Shown here: positions 10,012 to 20,176 of the stretch, one piece after another
Position numbering within the stretch: position 1 is the first letter of the stretch
How the letters are laid out: every line of letters starts with the position of its first letter
Source: Solirubrobacterales bacterium
Lineage (GTDB): Bacteria; Actinomycetota; Thermoleophilia; Solirubrobacterales; 70-9
Assembly: GCA_019456285.1 (NCBI GenBank)
Contig: VRUE01000001.1
Location: 4,354 to 48,525, forward strand
DNA length: 44,172 nt
Direction of reading: 5' to 3'
The notes under the pieces: model-generated
What the model was told of the DNA's origin: nothing
What the model saw: only the letters and a program-made list of their open reading frames with translations
The model's database searches: none
Program-made: the position numbers and the translations under genes

Positions 10012-10131
10012 TCACAGAAACAGCCTGCCGAACAGGTACCCGATGCCGAAGAAGACGAGGATCACCGCGGCGACAGCCGTGGCGACCAGAGCCATCATCG
10101 ACAGCAGTTCCGATCCGGCCCCGCGATCCAT
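10012..10131 (-). CDS. Small single-TM protein, 39 aa (MDRGAGSELLSMMALVATAVAAVILVFFGIGYLFGRLFL)
   Basis: ATG start 3 nt after the folC stop; hydrophobic span; below the ORF-track length cutoff. Confidence 0.6.
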   Translation of the reverse strand: MDRGAGSELLSMMALVATAVAAVILVFFGIGYLFGRLFL

Positions 10132-10134
10132 GCC

Positions 10135-11328
10135 TCAATCCTCGCACAGTCGAAGCGACGCGCGGGCCGGCGCCAGGACGTAGTGCGATCCGGTCACGAG
10201 GAGCATCCCTCCCGGCGGCTCGGAGGCGAGCGCGCGGCCGCGCCGCAGCGCCTCCACGAAGCTGGGCTCGGCCTCGGCGGGCAGGCCCGCCGTCGCGCAG
10301 GCATCCGCCAGCTCGCCCGCCGAGCACGAGGCGGCCGCCGGCAGGCCGCGGGCGTAGAGCGCCGCGGTGGGGAGCTCGGTGCAGACGGCGCGCTGCAGCG
10401 CCGGCGCCAGGGCGCGGACCATCGCCCCGGCGTCCTTGTCACGGAGGATCGCCAGACAGGCGACGACGGGGCGGCCGCCGGCCAGCTCGGGCAGCGCCTC
10501 GGCCAGCGCTGCGGCGCCGTCGGCGTTGTGGGCGGCGTCGACAAGGGCCGGGGGATCGCCCGAGACCCGTTCCAGGCGACCCGGAATCGAGAGCGTCGCG
10601 GCCACCTCGGCGACCCGGCCGGGGTCGAGCTCGCCCAGGAACGCCTCGGCGGCGGCGCGGGCCAAGGCGAAGTTGCGCCGCTGGAAGCGGCCGGGGGCGC
10701 GCAGCCGCAACCCGGCGCCCGGGTCCTCCGGAGCCTGGACCAGCCTGGCGCCGCGCTGGCCGGCGGTGCGCTCGGCCAGCGCCGCCACCCCGGGCCCGAC
10801 CCGGCCCAGCGCTAGGGTCGAGTGATCGCGCAGCACGGCCAGCTTCTCGGCCGCGATCTCCGCCTCGGTCGCGCCGAGCCACTTGGTGTGGTCGAGCCCG
10901 ACCGAGGTCAGCACGGTGACCCGCGAGGGGATCGTGTTGGTCGCGTCGAGCCTCCCCCCCAGGCCCGCCTCGATCACACCCACCTCGACGCGGGCGGCGG
11001 CGAGGGCGACGAAGGCCGCGGCGGTCGCCAGCTCGAACTGGGTGACCGCCTCCCCCTCCTCCAAGCTGCGATCGACGACCTCGGCGGCCCGGGCGGCGCG
11101 CTCCACCGCGGCGGCGAACTCGGCCGCGCCGATCTCCTCGCCACCGATCAACACCCGCTCCGACCAGCGCACCGCGTGCGGCGAGACGCAGGCGCCGGCG
11201 CTCACCCCGTGCGCCTCCAGCAGCGCCGCGGCCATCCGGGTCACCGAGGACTTGCCGTTGGTGCCGACGACGTGGATCGAGGCGAAGCGGTGCTGGGGCA
11301 TCCCCAGCACCGAGGTGAGCCGGTGCAT
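10135..11328 (-). CDS. folC: Bifunctional folylpolyglutamate/dihydrofolate synthase (true start may lie upstream)
   Basis: IHVVGTNGKSSVTRM, GLGGRLDATN, DAAHNADGAAAL. Confidence 0.93.
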   Translation of the reverse strand: MHRLTSVLGMPQHRFASIHVVGTNGKSSVTRMAAALLEAHGVSAGACVSPHAVRWSERVLIGGEEIGAAEFAAAVERAARAAEVVDRSLEEGEAVTQFELATAAAFVALAAARVEVGVIEAGLGGRLDATNTIPSRVTVLTSVGLDHTKWLGATEAEIAAEKLAVLRDHSTLALGRVGPGVAALAERTAGQRGARLVQAPEDPGAGLRLRAPGRFQRRNFALARAAAEAFLGELDPGRVAEVAATLSIPGRLERVSGDPPALVDAAHNADGAAALAEALPELAGGRPVVACLAILRDKDAGAMVRALAPALQRAVCTELPTAALYARGLPAAASCSAGELADACATAGLPAEAEPSFVEALRRGRALASEPPGGMLLVTGSHYVLAPARASLRLCED

Positions 11329-11387
11329 CCGCTCCAGCCCCAGCCTCCACCCGATCGGCGCCAGCGAGTCGAGATGGGCCTCCGGGT

Positions 11388-13949
11388 CTATTCGGCGAGC
11401 TCCTCGAGCTCGGAGCGGTAGCGCTCGAGCTTGCCGCGCTCCTCCTCGACCACCTCCGGGGGCGCCTTGGCGACGAAGCCCTGGCTGGCGAGCTGGCGCT
11501 CGGCGCGGTCGACCTCGGAGCGCAGCTCGGCTCGCCGCCTGTCGAGGCGGGAGGCCACCGCCGCCGCGTCAATCTCCGCCGAGGCGAGCACCCTGACCGG
11601 GCCGACCGAGGCGATCGGGTCGCCGCCGTCCTCGCTGAACTCGAAGCGGGCGAGGCGGCCGACGAACTCGCGCGGCTCGACCCCTTCGGCGCGGGCCGGC
11701 AGCACGCTCGCCACCGGCGCCTCGACCAGGTCGCGCCAGGCGCGCAGGCGGCGGGTCAGCTCGATCCCCGCCTCGATCTCCTCCTCGGCCTCGGGGTCGA
11801 GCAGCGACTCCTCGGCTTCCGGGAAGGCGTGCACCGCGAGGTGGCCGCGCCGGGCCGGGTGGTGGGCCCAGATCTCCTCGGTGACGAAGGGCATGATCGG
11901 GTGCAGCAGGGCGAGCAGCCGCTCCAGCACCCAGAGCAGCGTCGCCGAGACGTCCTCCTCGCCGTCGTAGAGGCGCGGCTTGGCGATCTCCAGGTACCAG
12001 TCGCAGAGGTCGCGCCAGAAGAACGAGTAGGCCTCCTGCGCGGCGTGGGCGAAGTCGTAGGACTCGAGCAGCTCGGTGACCGAGGCGATCGCCCGCTGCA
12101 GGCGAGAGAGGATCCAGCGGTCCTCGGCGCAGCGCGGGCGGGGCTCGGCCTCGACCTCGGCCGCGTTGAGGAGGATCAGGCGGCTGGCGTTCCAGAGCTT
12201 GTTGGCGAGGTCGCCGCCCTGCTGGACCTTGGCGTCGGAGTAGCGGACGTCCTGGGTCGAGGACATCGACAGCAGCCCGAAGCGCAGCGCGTCGGCGCCG
12301 TGCACGTCGATCTCCTCCAGCGGGTCGATCCCGGTGCCGAGGCTCTTCGACATCCGCCGCCCGTCGCGGGCCTGGATCACCGAGTGCACGTGGACGTCGC
12401 GGAACGGCACGTCGCCGGCGAGCTCGATCCCGGTCATGATCATCCGCGCCACCCAGAGGAAGAGGATCTCGCGCGCCGTGGTGAGGAAGCTGGTCGGGTA
12501 GAAGGCGTGCAGCTCCGGCGTGTCGTCGGGCCAGCCGAGCGTCGCGAAGGGCCAGATCGCCGAGCTGAACCAGGTGTCGAGCACGTCCTCCTCCCGGCGC
12601 AGCTCGCCGTCGCAGGCGCCGCACCTCTCCGGCGGCCGCTCGGCGACGAAGGTCTCCTCGCAGGCGTCGCAATACCAGACCGGGATCCGGTGCCCCCACC
12701 AGAGCTGGCGCGAGATGCACCAGGGCCGGATCTCCCGCATCCAGTCGAGGCAGACGCGCTTCCACTGCGGCGGGGTTATCCGCACCTCGTCGCGCTCCAC
12801 CGCCTCGATCGCCGGCTTCGCCAGCTCGTCCATGCGGCAGAACCACTGCAGCGAGATCAGCGGCTCGATCCGCTCCCCGGAGCGGTGTGAGAAGGGGACC
12901 GAGTGGGCGTAGGGCTGCTCGGCGCGCAGCAGCCCCTGCTCGCGCAGCGCCGCCACCACCGCCTCCTGCGCCTCGGCCGCGGTCATCCCGGCGAACCGCT
13001 CCCCCGCCGCCTCGGTCATCCGCCCGTCGGGGCCGATCGCGCCGATCTCCTCCAGCCCGTGGGCGCGGCCGATCTCGAAGTCGTCGGGGTCGTGGCCCGG
13101 GGTGATCTTCAGCGCCCCGGTGCCGAACTCGGGGTCGACGTGCCCGTCGGCGATGATCGGCAGGCGGCGGCCGGCCAGGGGCAGGACGCAGTGCCGCCCG
13201 ACCAGGTCGCGGTAGCGCTCGTCGTCCGGGTTGACCGCCACCGCGGTGTCGGCCAGCATCGTCTCCGGGCGCACCGTGGCCACGGTCAGCACCCGCTCGG
13301 AGCCCTCGACCGGGTAGTCGATCGAGTAGAGGGTGTCCTCGACCTCGCGGTTCTCCACCTCGAGGTCGGAGATCGCCGAGTGCGAGCCCGGATCCCAGTT
13401 GACCATGTAGTTGTCGCGGTAGATGTAGCCCTTGTCGAAGAGCCGCCTGAAGACGCGGTGGACGGCGCGGGCGTAGCCCTCGTCGAGGGTGAATCGCTCA
13501 CGTTCGTAGTCGCAGGAGGCACCCAGCCGCTTGTACTGCTCGACGATCCGCGAGCCGTACTCCCGCTTCCAGGCCCAGACCCGCTCGACGAAGGCCTCGC
13601 GGCCGAGCTCGTGCCGCGAGGTCCCCTCGGCCGCAAGCTCCTTCTCCACCACCGACTGGGTGGCGATCCCGGCGTGGTCGGTGCCGAGCACCCAGAGCAC
13701 GTTGCGGCCGCGCATCCGGTTCATGCGGACCAGCACGTCCTGCAGCGAGCCGTTCAGCGCGTGGCCCATGTGCAGGGCGCCGGTCACGTTGGGAGGCGGG
13801 ATCGCGACCGAGAAGTTCCCCTCCGGGGCGCCCTCGGCGAGTGGGTGGAAGTAGCCGCCCTCGATCCACTCGGCGAACACCCGCCGCTCGACCTCCGCGG
13901 GGTCGTACCGCGTCTTTTCCTTCAGTGAGTCTCGGCGCTCCTCGATCAT
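11388..13949 (-). CDS. valS: Valyl-tRNA synthetase
   Basis: PPPNVTGALHMGHALN, KMSKSLG-type RMSKSLGTGIDP, C-terminal coiled coil. Confidence 0.97.
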   Translation of the reverse strand: MIEERRDSLKEKTRYDPAEVERRVFAEWIEGGYFHPLAEGAPEGNFSVAIPPPNVTGALHMGHALNGSLQDVLVRMNRMRGRNVLWVLGTDHAGIATQSVVEKELAAEGTSRHELGREAFVERVWAWKREYGSRIVEQYKRLGASCDYERERFTLDEGYARAVHRVFRRLFDKGYIYRDNYMVNWDPGSHSAISDLEVENREVEDTLYSIDYPVEGSERVLTVATVRPETMLADTAVAVNPDDERYRDLVGRHCVLPLAGRRLPIIADGHVDPEFGTGALKITPGHDPDDFEIGRAHGLEEIGAIGPDGRMTEAAGERFAGMTAAEAQEAVVAALREQGLLRAEQPYAHSVPFSHRSGERIEPLISLQWFCRMDELAKPAIEAVERDEVRITPPQWKRVCLDWMREIRPWCISRQLWWGHRIPVWYCDACEETFVAERPPERCGACDGELRREEDVLDTWFSSAIWPFATLGWPDDTPELHAFYPTSFLTTAREILFLWVARMIMTGIELAGDVPFRDVHVHSVIQARDGRRMSKSLGTGIDPLEEIDVHGADALRFGLLSMSSTQDVRYSDAKVQQGGDLANKLWNASRLILLNAAEVEAEPRPRCAEDRWILSRLQRAIASVTELLESYDFAHAAQEAYSFFWRDLCDWYLEIAKPRLYDGEEDVSATLLWVLERLLALLHPIMPFVTEEIWAHHPARRGHLAVHAFPEAEESLLDPEAEEEIEAGIELTRRLRAWRDLVEAPVASVLPARAEGVEPREFVGRLARFEFSEDGGDPIASVGPVRVLASAEIDAAAVASRLDRRRAELRSEVDRAERQLASQGFVAKAPPEVVEEERGKLERYRSELEELAE

Positions 13950-14018
13950 CGAAGCGCGAGTTTAGAGTTTAGTAGCGCTTTAGTCGCGCTATGTCCGAGT
14001 AACGCGCCAGTCCGGCGC

Positions 14019-15305
<1,287 letters not shown>

Positions 15306-15531
15306 CGGAATCCCCTCCTTGCGGGGCGGTAGTTGCCTACCGGCGTCGCGCGCCAAAAAGCTTAAACGGAGCTGCAAGCCGGCCTCTCGGTCTGGTCGTT
15401 CATACTTCGCGGCCGAGGCGGTCCCTTCCTGCGAGCGGGCCATTGCGGTCAGCGCGGTACGGTGGGCGGCGTGTCCGGCGCGGCCCGGATCGAGCCGATC
15501 TCCGCGGCGCAGCTGGCGACGCTGCTGCCGC

Positions 15532-16125
15532 TCAGTGGTGTTCGATGACGCGGTCGACGAGGTTGTACTCCTTCGCTTCTTCCGCGCTCAGGAAGTAGTC
15601 GCGCTCGGTGTCCTTGGCGACTTTCTCGAGCGGCTGGTCGGTGTGCTTGGCGAGGATCTCGTCGAGGCGGCGGCGGACGTCGATGATCTCTTTGGCGTGA
15701 ATCTCGATGTCGGTGGCCTGGCCCTGGAAGCTGGAGGAGACCTGGTGGATGAGGATCTTCGAGTTGGGCAGGGCCATCCGCTTGCCCGTGGCGCCGCCGG
15801 CCAGCAGCAGCGCCCCCATGCTCATCGCGACCCCGACGCAGATCGTCTGCACGTCGGGCTTGATGAACTGCATCGTGTCGTAGATCGCCAGCCCCGCGTA
15901 GACGGAGCCGCCGGGCGAGTTGACGTAGAGGCTGATGTCCTTGTCGGAGTCATCGGACTCCAGGTGCAGGAGCTGGGCGACGGTCAGGTTGGCGATGTCC
16001 TCGGTGATGGGGGTGCCGAGGAAGACGATCCGCTCGCTGAGCAGGCGCGAGTAGATGTCGAAGGCGCGCTCGCCGCGCGAGGTCTGCTCGACCACCATCG
16101 GAACGAGAGGGCTCATGAGCCGCAC
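15532..16125 (-). CDS. clpP: ATP-dependent Clp protease proteolytic subunit
   Basis: [46 protein letters not shown]-type [21 protein letters not shown]. Confidence 0.97.
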   Translation of the reverse strand: MRLMSPLVPMVVEQTSRGERAFDIYSRLLSERIVFLGTPITEDIANLTVAQLLHLESDDSDKDISLYVNSPGGSVYAGLAIYDTMQFIKPDVQTICVGVAMSMGALLLAGGATGKRMALPNSKILIHQVSSSFQGQATDIEIHAKEIIDVRRRLDEILAKHTDQPLEKVAKDTERDYFLSAEEAKEYNLVDRVIEHH

Positions 16126-16156
16126 TCTATAGAAGGCGTCATACGCCGCTCGCGGC

Positions 16157-17539
16157 TCAGTCGGAGCCGGGCGTCCAGAGCGAGCCCGCGGCCTCTCGCC
16201 CCTTCTCCGGCGTCCACAGCTTCTCGCGCGCCTTGGCCTGCTCGATCGCGATCGGCGTCGCCGCCTCGGCGACCAGGTCGATCGCCTTGCGGACCCTGAC
16301 GTCCTCGCGGAGCAGCGCGTCGCGGCCGCTTTCGCGCAGCCGCTTCAGCAGCTTCTCGGGCGTGGTGCGCTCGTGCTCGGCCGCGTCGGCGAGCGCCTCG
16401 ACCATCTCCTCCTCGGAGACCTCGATCCCCTCGGCGTCGGCGATCGCCGCCAGCACCGCCTCCCGCTTCAGCTCCTTCTCCGCATCGGGCTTGGCCTCCG
16501 CGACGATCTCCTCGCGCGTCTTGCCCTGCATCTGCAGGTAGGCGGCGGAGTCCATACCACGGGCGGCGATCTGGCGCTCGACCTGCTCCCAGCGCTCGGC
16601 GGCGCGAGCGGCGACCAGGTCGTCCGACACCGCCACCGTCGCGGCCTCCACAGCGGCGTCGATCGCGGCGACCCGGAAGTCCTGCTCGATCCGCTGGCCG
16701 ACCGCCTCGGAGAGCTTCTCGCGGATGTCGCCGCGAAGCTCCTCGAGCGTGTCGAACTCGGAGGCTTCGGCCACGAAGTCGTCGCCGAGCTCGGGCAGGA
16801 CCTTCTCGCGCACCTCCTTGACGCTGACCGCGAAGACCGCTTCGGCGCCGGCGAGCTGCTCGGCGTGGTAGTCGTCGGGGAGGGTCACCCTGGCCTGGCG
16901 CTCCTCGCCGGCCGTCGCGCCCGTCAGCTGCTCCTCGAAGCCCTCGATCAGCTGGCCGGCGCCCAGCTCCAGCAGGTAGTCGGCGGCCTTGCCGCCCTCG
17001 ACAGGCTCGCCGTCGATCGAGCCCTCGAAGTCGATCAGCAGCACGTCGCCCTCGCCGCCGGGCCGCTCGACCGGCTCCAGCCTGGCGACGCTGGCGCGGA
17101 TCCGCTCGACCTCGCGCTCGACGACGTCGTCGGGAACCTCAGCCTCGGCCCGACCCACCTCGAGGCCCCTGTACTCGCCGAGCTTGGCCTCGGGCCGCAC
17201 GCCGACCTCGAACTTGAAGCCGAGCGGCTCTCCCTCCGCCTGCGGGGCGGAGGCGATCTCGACGTCGGGGCTGCCGACCGGGCTGACGCCGGAGCCGAGC
17301 AGCGCCCGCTCGTACCACTCGGGCAGCGAGTCGCGGATCGCCTCCTCCAGCACAGCGCCGTAGCCGAGCCGCTGGATCACCAGCGCGGGCGGCGCCTTGC
17401 CCTTGCGAAAGCCCGGCATCCGCATCTCGCGCGCCAGGCCGCGCGCGGCGCGCTGGACGCCGCGGTCGACATCGGAGGCCGGGACCTCGACCTCGACCCG
17501 CACACGCGAGCCGGGCAGCTCTGTGACCGCGGTCTGCAT
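16157..17539 (-). CDS. tig: Trigger factor
   Basis: [19 protein letters not shown] ribosome-binding signature; PPIase domain; adjacent to clpP-clpX. Confidence 0.95.
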   Translation of the reverse strand: MQTAVTELPGSRVRVEVEVPASDVDRGVQRAARGLAREMRMPGFRKGKAPPALVIQRLGYGAVLEEAIRDSLPEWYERALLGSGVSPVGSPDVEIASAPQAEGEPLGFKFEVGVRPEAKLGEYRGLEVGRAEAEVPDDVVEREVERIRASVARLEPVERPGGEGDVLLIDFEGSIDGEPVEGGKAADYLLELGAGQLIEGFEEQLTGATAGEERQARVTLPDDYHAEQLAGAEAVFAVSVKEVREKVLPELGDDFVAEASEFDTLEELRGDIREKLSEAVGQRIEQDFRVAAIDAAVEAATVAVSDDLVAARAAERWEQVERQIAARGMDSAAYLQMQGKTREEIVAEAKPDAEKELKREAVLAAIADAEGIEVSEEEMVEALADAAEHERTTPEKLLKRLRESGRDALLREDVRVRKAIDLVAEAATPIAIEQAKAREKLWTPEKGREAAGSLWTPGSD

Positions 17540-17571
17540 CGGCGCCGGACCCTAGAGGAATCGACCGGCGG

Positions 17572-17721
17572 CTATCCGCGCCGCCGGGCGAGGCCCCTGC
17601 TCAGCGCCACCCCGAGGTCGAACGCGAAGGAGAGCCCCCGCCCCAGCGGTCCGGTGACCAGCCACGCCTTCGCCCTGACCAGGCCCTCGCCGCGTCCTCT
17701 GGATGGACCTTTACTCGTCAT
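17572..17721 (-). CDS. Small protein, 49 aa (MTSKGPSRGRGEGLVRAKAWLVTGPLGRGLSFAFDLGVALSRGLARRRG)
   Basis: ATG overlaps the end of the upstream CDS (stop at 17711); AWLVTGPLG-type segment; below the ORF-track cutoff. Confidence 0.5.
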   Translation of the reverse strand: MTSKGPSRGRGEGLVRAKAWLVTGPLGRGLSFAFDLGVALSRGLARRRG

Positions 17722-19192
17722 TCGCGTATTCCAGCAGGGAGGCGTCGACCAGCCACTCGACCGGGGCGCGGTCGTCGGTGTAGACGCGGCCGCCGGGGAG
17801 CCGGGGCGCCAGCGCGGCGGCGGCTTCCAGCGCCAGCGGCCGCAGCGGCGGCGGCAGGGTCCTCGCGTTGCGGCGCAGGCGGGCGGCCGAGAGCTGCCCG
17901 TCGCCGGCCAGGAGCAGCGTGTTGGTCGGCTCGATCGGGTGGCGCATGACCCGCGGGAAGACGGCGGCCATCGTCCTGCCGAGAACCCGCTCCAGCTCCT
18001 CGCCGCCCTCCGGGTGGCCGACGTTGACGATCGTCACCCCGCCCGGCGCGAGGCGCTGCCGCGCCAGCTCGAAGAACTCCCGGGTCGTCAGGTAGAAGGG
18101 GATGTAGGGCTGGCGGTAGGCGTCGACCATGATCGCGTCGTAGCCGCCCGCGGCGCGCTCCAGCCAGGGCCGGGCGTCCTCGGTGAAGGTGCGCATACGC
18201 GGATTGCGGAGGTCGAAGAAGCGGCGGCCGAGCGCGGTCAGCTCGCCGTCGATCTCGACCGCGTCGACCCCGGTACGCGGGAAGAAGCGGCCGTAGGCGC
18301 GCGCCACCGTGCCGGCCGCGTTGCCGAGGATCGCGATCCGGGCGGGCGGTCGGGCACGGGAGGCGAACGGCAGCGCCAGGTGCCCGTCCCAGTAGTCGCC
18401 GGTCAGGAAGCTGCCCGGGCGGTAGAGCGAGTGGACCGCCTGCCCCTCGTTCAGCTCCAGCACCCGGGCGCCGTCGGGCCGCTCGACGACGCGGGCGTAC
18501 TGGTGCGTGGTCTCCACCTCGTAGAGGACGCGGCCGGGGCCGGCGGCCTTGATGCTCCCCACCGGCATCGAGAGCGCCAGGGCCAGGGCGACGGGGGCGG
18601 CGGCGAAGCGCCAGCCGAGGCCCGCCGCCGCGACCAGGGCGAGGGCCAGGGCGAAGATCAGGAAGGTGCGCTGCGTCCCCAGCAGCGGGATCAGGACGAG
18701 GGCGGCGACCATCGTCCCGAACAGCGAGCCGGCGGTCGAGATCGCGTAGAGCCTTCCCACCACCTCGCCGGAGTGGCCCACGTCCCCCACCGAGAGGCGC
18801 ACCGCCCAGGGCGCCGCGGCGCCGAGCAGGGCGACGGGAACCGCAACCAGGACCAGCACCCCGAACAGCGAGCCGGCGAAGCCGCCGACCGAGACCGTCT
18901 CGAAGGCGTCGACCGAGAAGCCGAGGAAGGGCCGCGACGCGAACGGGACCAGGGCGATCAGCAGCGCGGCCGCCAGCACCACCAGGCAGAGCCCGCGCAG
19001 GTGGGGGTGGCGATCGGCGAGGCGGCCGCCGAACCAGTAGCCGGCCGAGAGGGCGACCAGGACGACGCCGATCGTGTTCGCCCAGACGATCGTCGAGGCG
19101 CCGAAGTACGGCGCCAGCAGACGCGCCGCGGCGATCTCCGCCCCGAGGCTGGCCGCGCCGACGACGAAGACGAGCGCCGGCAGCAGTCGCCG
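17711..19192 (-). CDS. Fused membrane/spermidine synthase-like protein (probable upstream CTG start; ORF track starts at GTG 18982; 5' boundary approximate)
   Basis: Polytopic N-terminus plus SAM-dependent spermidine synthase-like domain (VDAVEIDGELTALGRRFFDLRNPRMRTFTEDARPWL, MVDAYRQPYIPFYLTTREFF). Confidence 0.8.
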   Translation of the reverse strand, partial: RRLLPALVFVVGAASLGAEIAAARLLAPYFGASTIVWANTIGVVLVALSAGYWFGGRLADRHPHLRGLCLVVLAAALLIALVPFASRPFLGFSVDAFETVSVGGFAGSLFGVLVLVAVPVALLGAAAPWAVRLSVGDVGHSGEVVGRLYAISTAGSLFGTMVAALVLIPLLGTQRTFLIFALALALVAAAGLGWRFAAAPVALALALSMPVGSIKAAGPGRVLYEVETTHQYARVVERPDGARVLELNEGQAVHSLYRPGSFLTGDYWDGHLALPFASRARPPARIAILGNAAGTVARAYGRFFPRTGVDAVEIDGELTALGRRFFDLRNPRMRTFTEDARPWLERAAGGYDAIMVDAYRQPYIPFYLTTREFFELARQRLAPGGVTIVNVGHPEGGEELERVLGRTMAAVFPRVMRHPIEPTNTLLLAGDGQLSAARLRRNARTLPPPLRPLALEAAAALAPRLPGGRVYTDDRAPVEWLVDASLLEYANDE

Positions 19193-19193
19193 C

Positions 19194-20108
19194 TCAGGTG
19201 CGGTCGGGCTCAGGGTCCCTCCCCGCCGCGGTCAGCCGCTCCTCCAGCAGCGCGCCGTGGCCGGCGGCGACGGCGCGCCGCGCCCGGCGCTCGTCGAGCG
19301 CGACGCCGCGCCGGTGCGCCAGGTCGAGCAGCCGCTGCTTCTCGATGCTCTCGCGGGAGACCTCGAAGAAGACCCAGGCCAGCACGCCGAGGGCCAGGAA
19401 CGTCCCCTCGAGCATCATCAGCACCCCCGCGGTGCTCTGGTCGGCCAGCGGCGCGATGCCCCAGTAACGCTCGCCGGGGGCGTAGATCGGGTAGAGGACG
19501 GTCCCGGACCACATCAGCACGTTGCCGAGCAGCGCCCCGGTGAAGCGCACCGCGATCACGTAGCCGACCTTCCAGCCGGCGCCGAACCACTCCGGCTTGG
19601 GCAGCGGGCCGAACACCGGCATCCACACCAGGCAGCCGAAGAGGAGAAAGGAGGCGTGCTCGAGGGCGTGGATCGGAGCGGTCCCGTAGGCGTCCTGGTA
19701 GAGGGCCGGCAGGTGCCAGAAGAAGAGGTTGAGGGCCCAGAGCGGGAAGGCCACCGCCGGGTGGGCGAGGACCTGCAGACGGTTGAAGACGCGGATCGCG
19801 AGGACCGGCTGCAGCAGCGAGCGGGTCAGCCCCAGCACCAGCAGCAGCGCGGCGATGTCGGCGATCAGCAGGTGCTCGCCCATGTGGGCGATCACCAGCT
19901 CCTCGGAGAGGTGGCCGATCGGGCTGAAGAGGGCGATCGCGATCGTCGCCAGCCCCGCGGCGAAGGTGGCCTGGCGCCAGGCCGGCACCGGGCGCTCGTC
20001 TCGGGAGAGCACCATCGCCCGCCGCCAGTAGAGGATCGCCGCAGCGGTCAGCGGGATCGCCTCGAGCGGCACCAAGGCGCCGGCGACGTGGGCGAGCGGC
20101 AGGGTCAC
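19194..20108 (-). CDS. ctaG: Cytochrome c oxidase assembly protein, CtaG (caa3-type) family
   Basis: Polytopic; HMGEHLLIADIAALLLVLGL, LEHASFLLFGCLVWMPV. Confidence 0.8.
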   Translation of the reverse strand: MTLPLAHVAGALVPLEAIPLTAAAILYWRRAMVLSRDERPVPAWRQATFAAGLATIAIALFSPIGHLSEELVIAHMGEHLLIADIAALLLVLGLTRSLLQPVLAIRVFNRLQVLAHPAVAFPLWALNLFFWHLPALYQDAYGTAPIHALEHASFLLFGCLVWMPVFGPLPKPEWFGAGWKVGYVIAVRFTGALLGNVLMWSGTVLYPIYAPGERYWGIAPLADQSTAGVLMMLEGTFLALGVLAWVFFEVSRESIEKQRLLDLAHRRGVALDERRARRAVAAGHGALLEERLTAAGRDPEPDRT

Positions 20109-20176
20109 AGATTTCCCAGCGTAGCGCCGCCGTTTGCCCCGGCGCCGCCCGCGCCCGCTGCTAGCTTGGGCTCGCT

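Noticed and set aside
16373-19543. 1056-aa plus-strand ORF (and similar long antisense ORFs such as 24217-27048, 33422-35401, 803-2389, 3801-5582)
   Set aside because: Low-complexity R/G/A/D/E/H-rich translations with no recognisable domain, antisense to genes with clear family motifs; typical shadow ORFs of GC-rich DNA.
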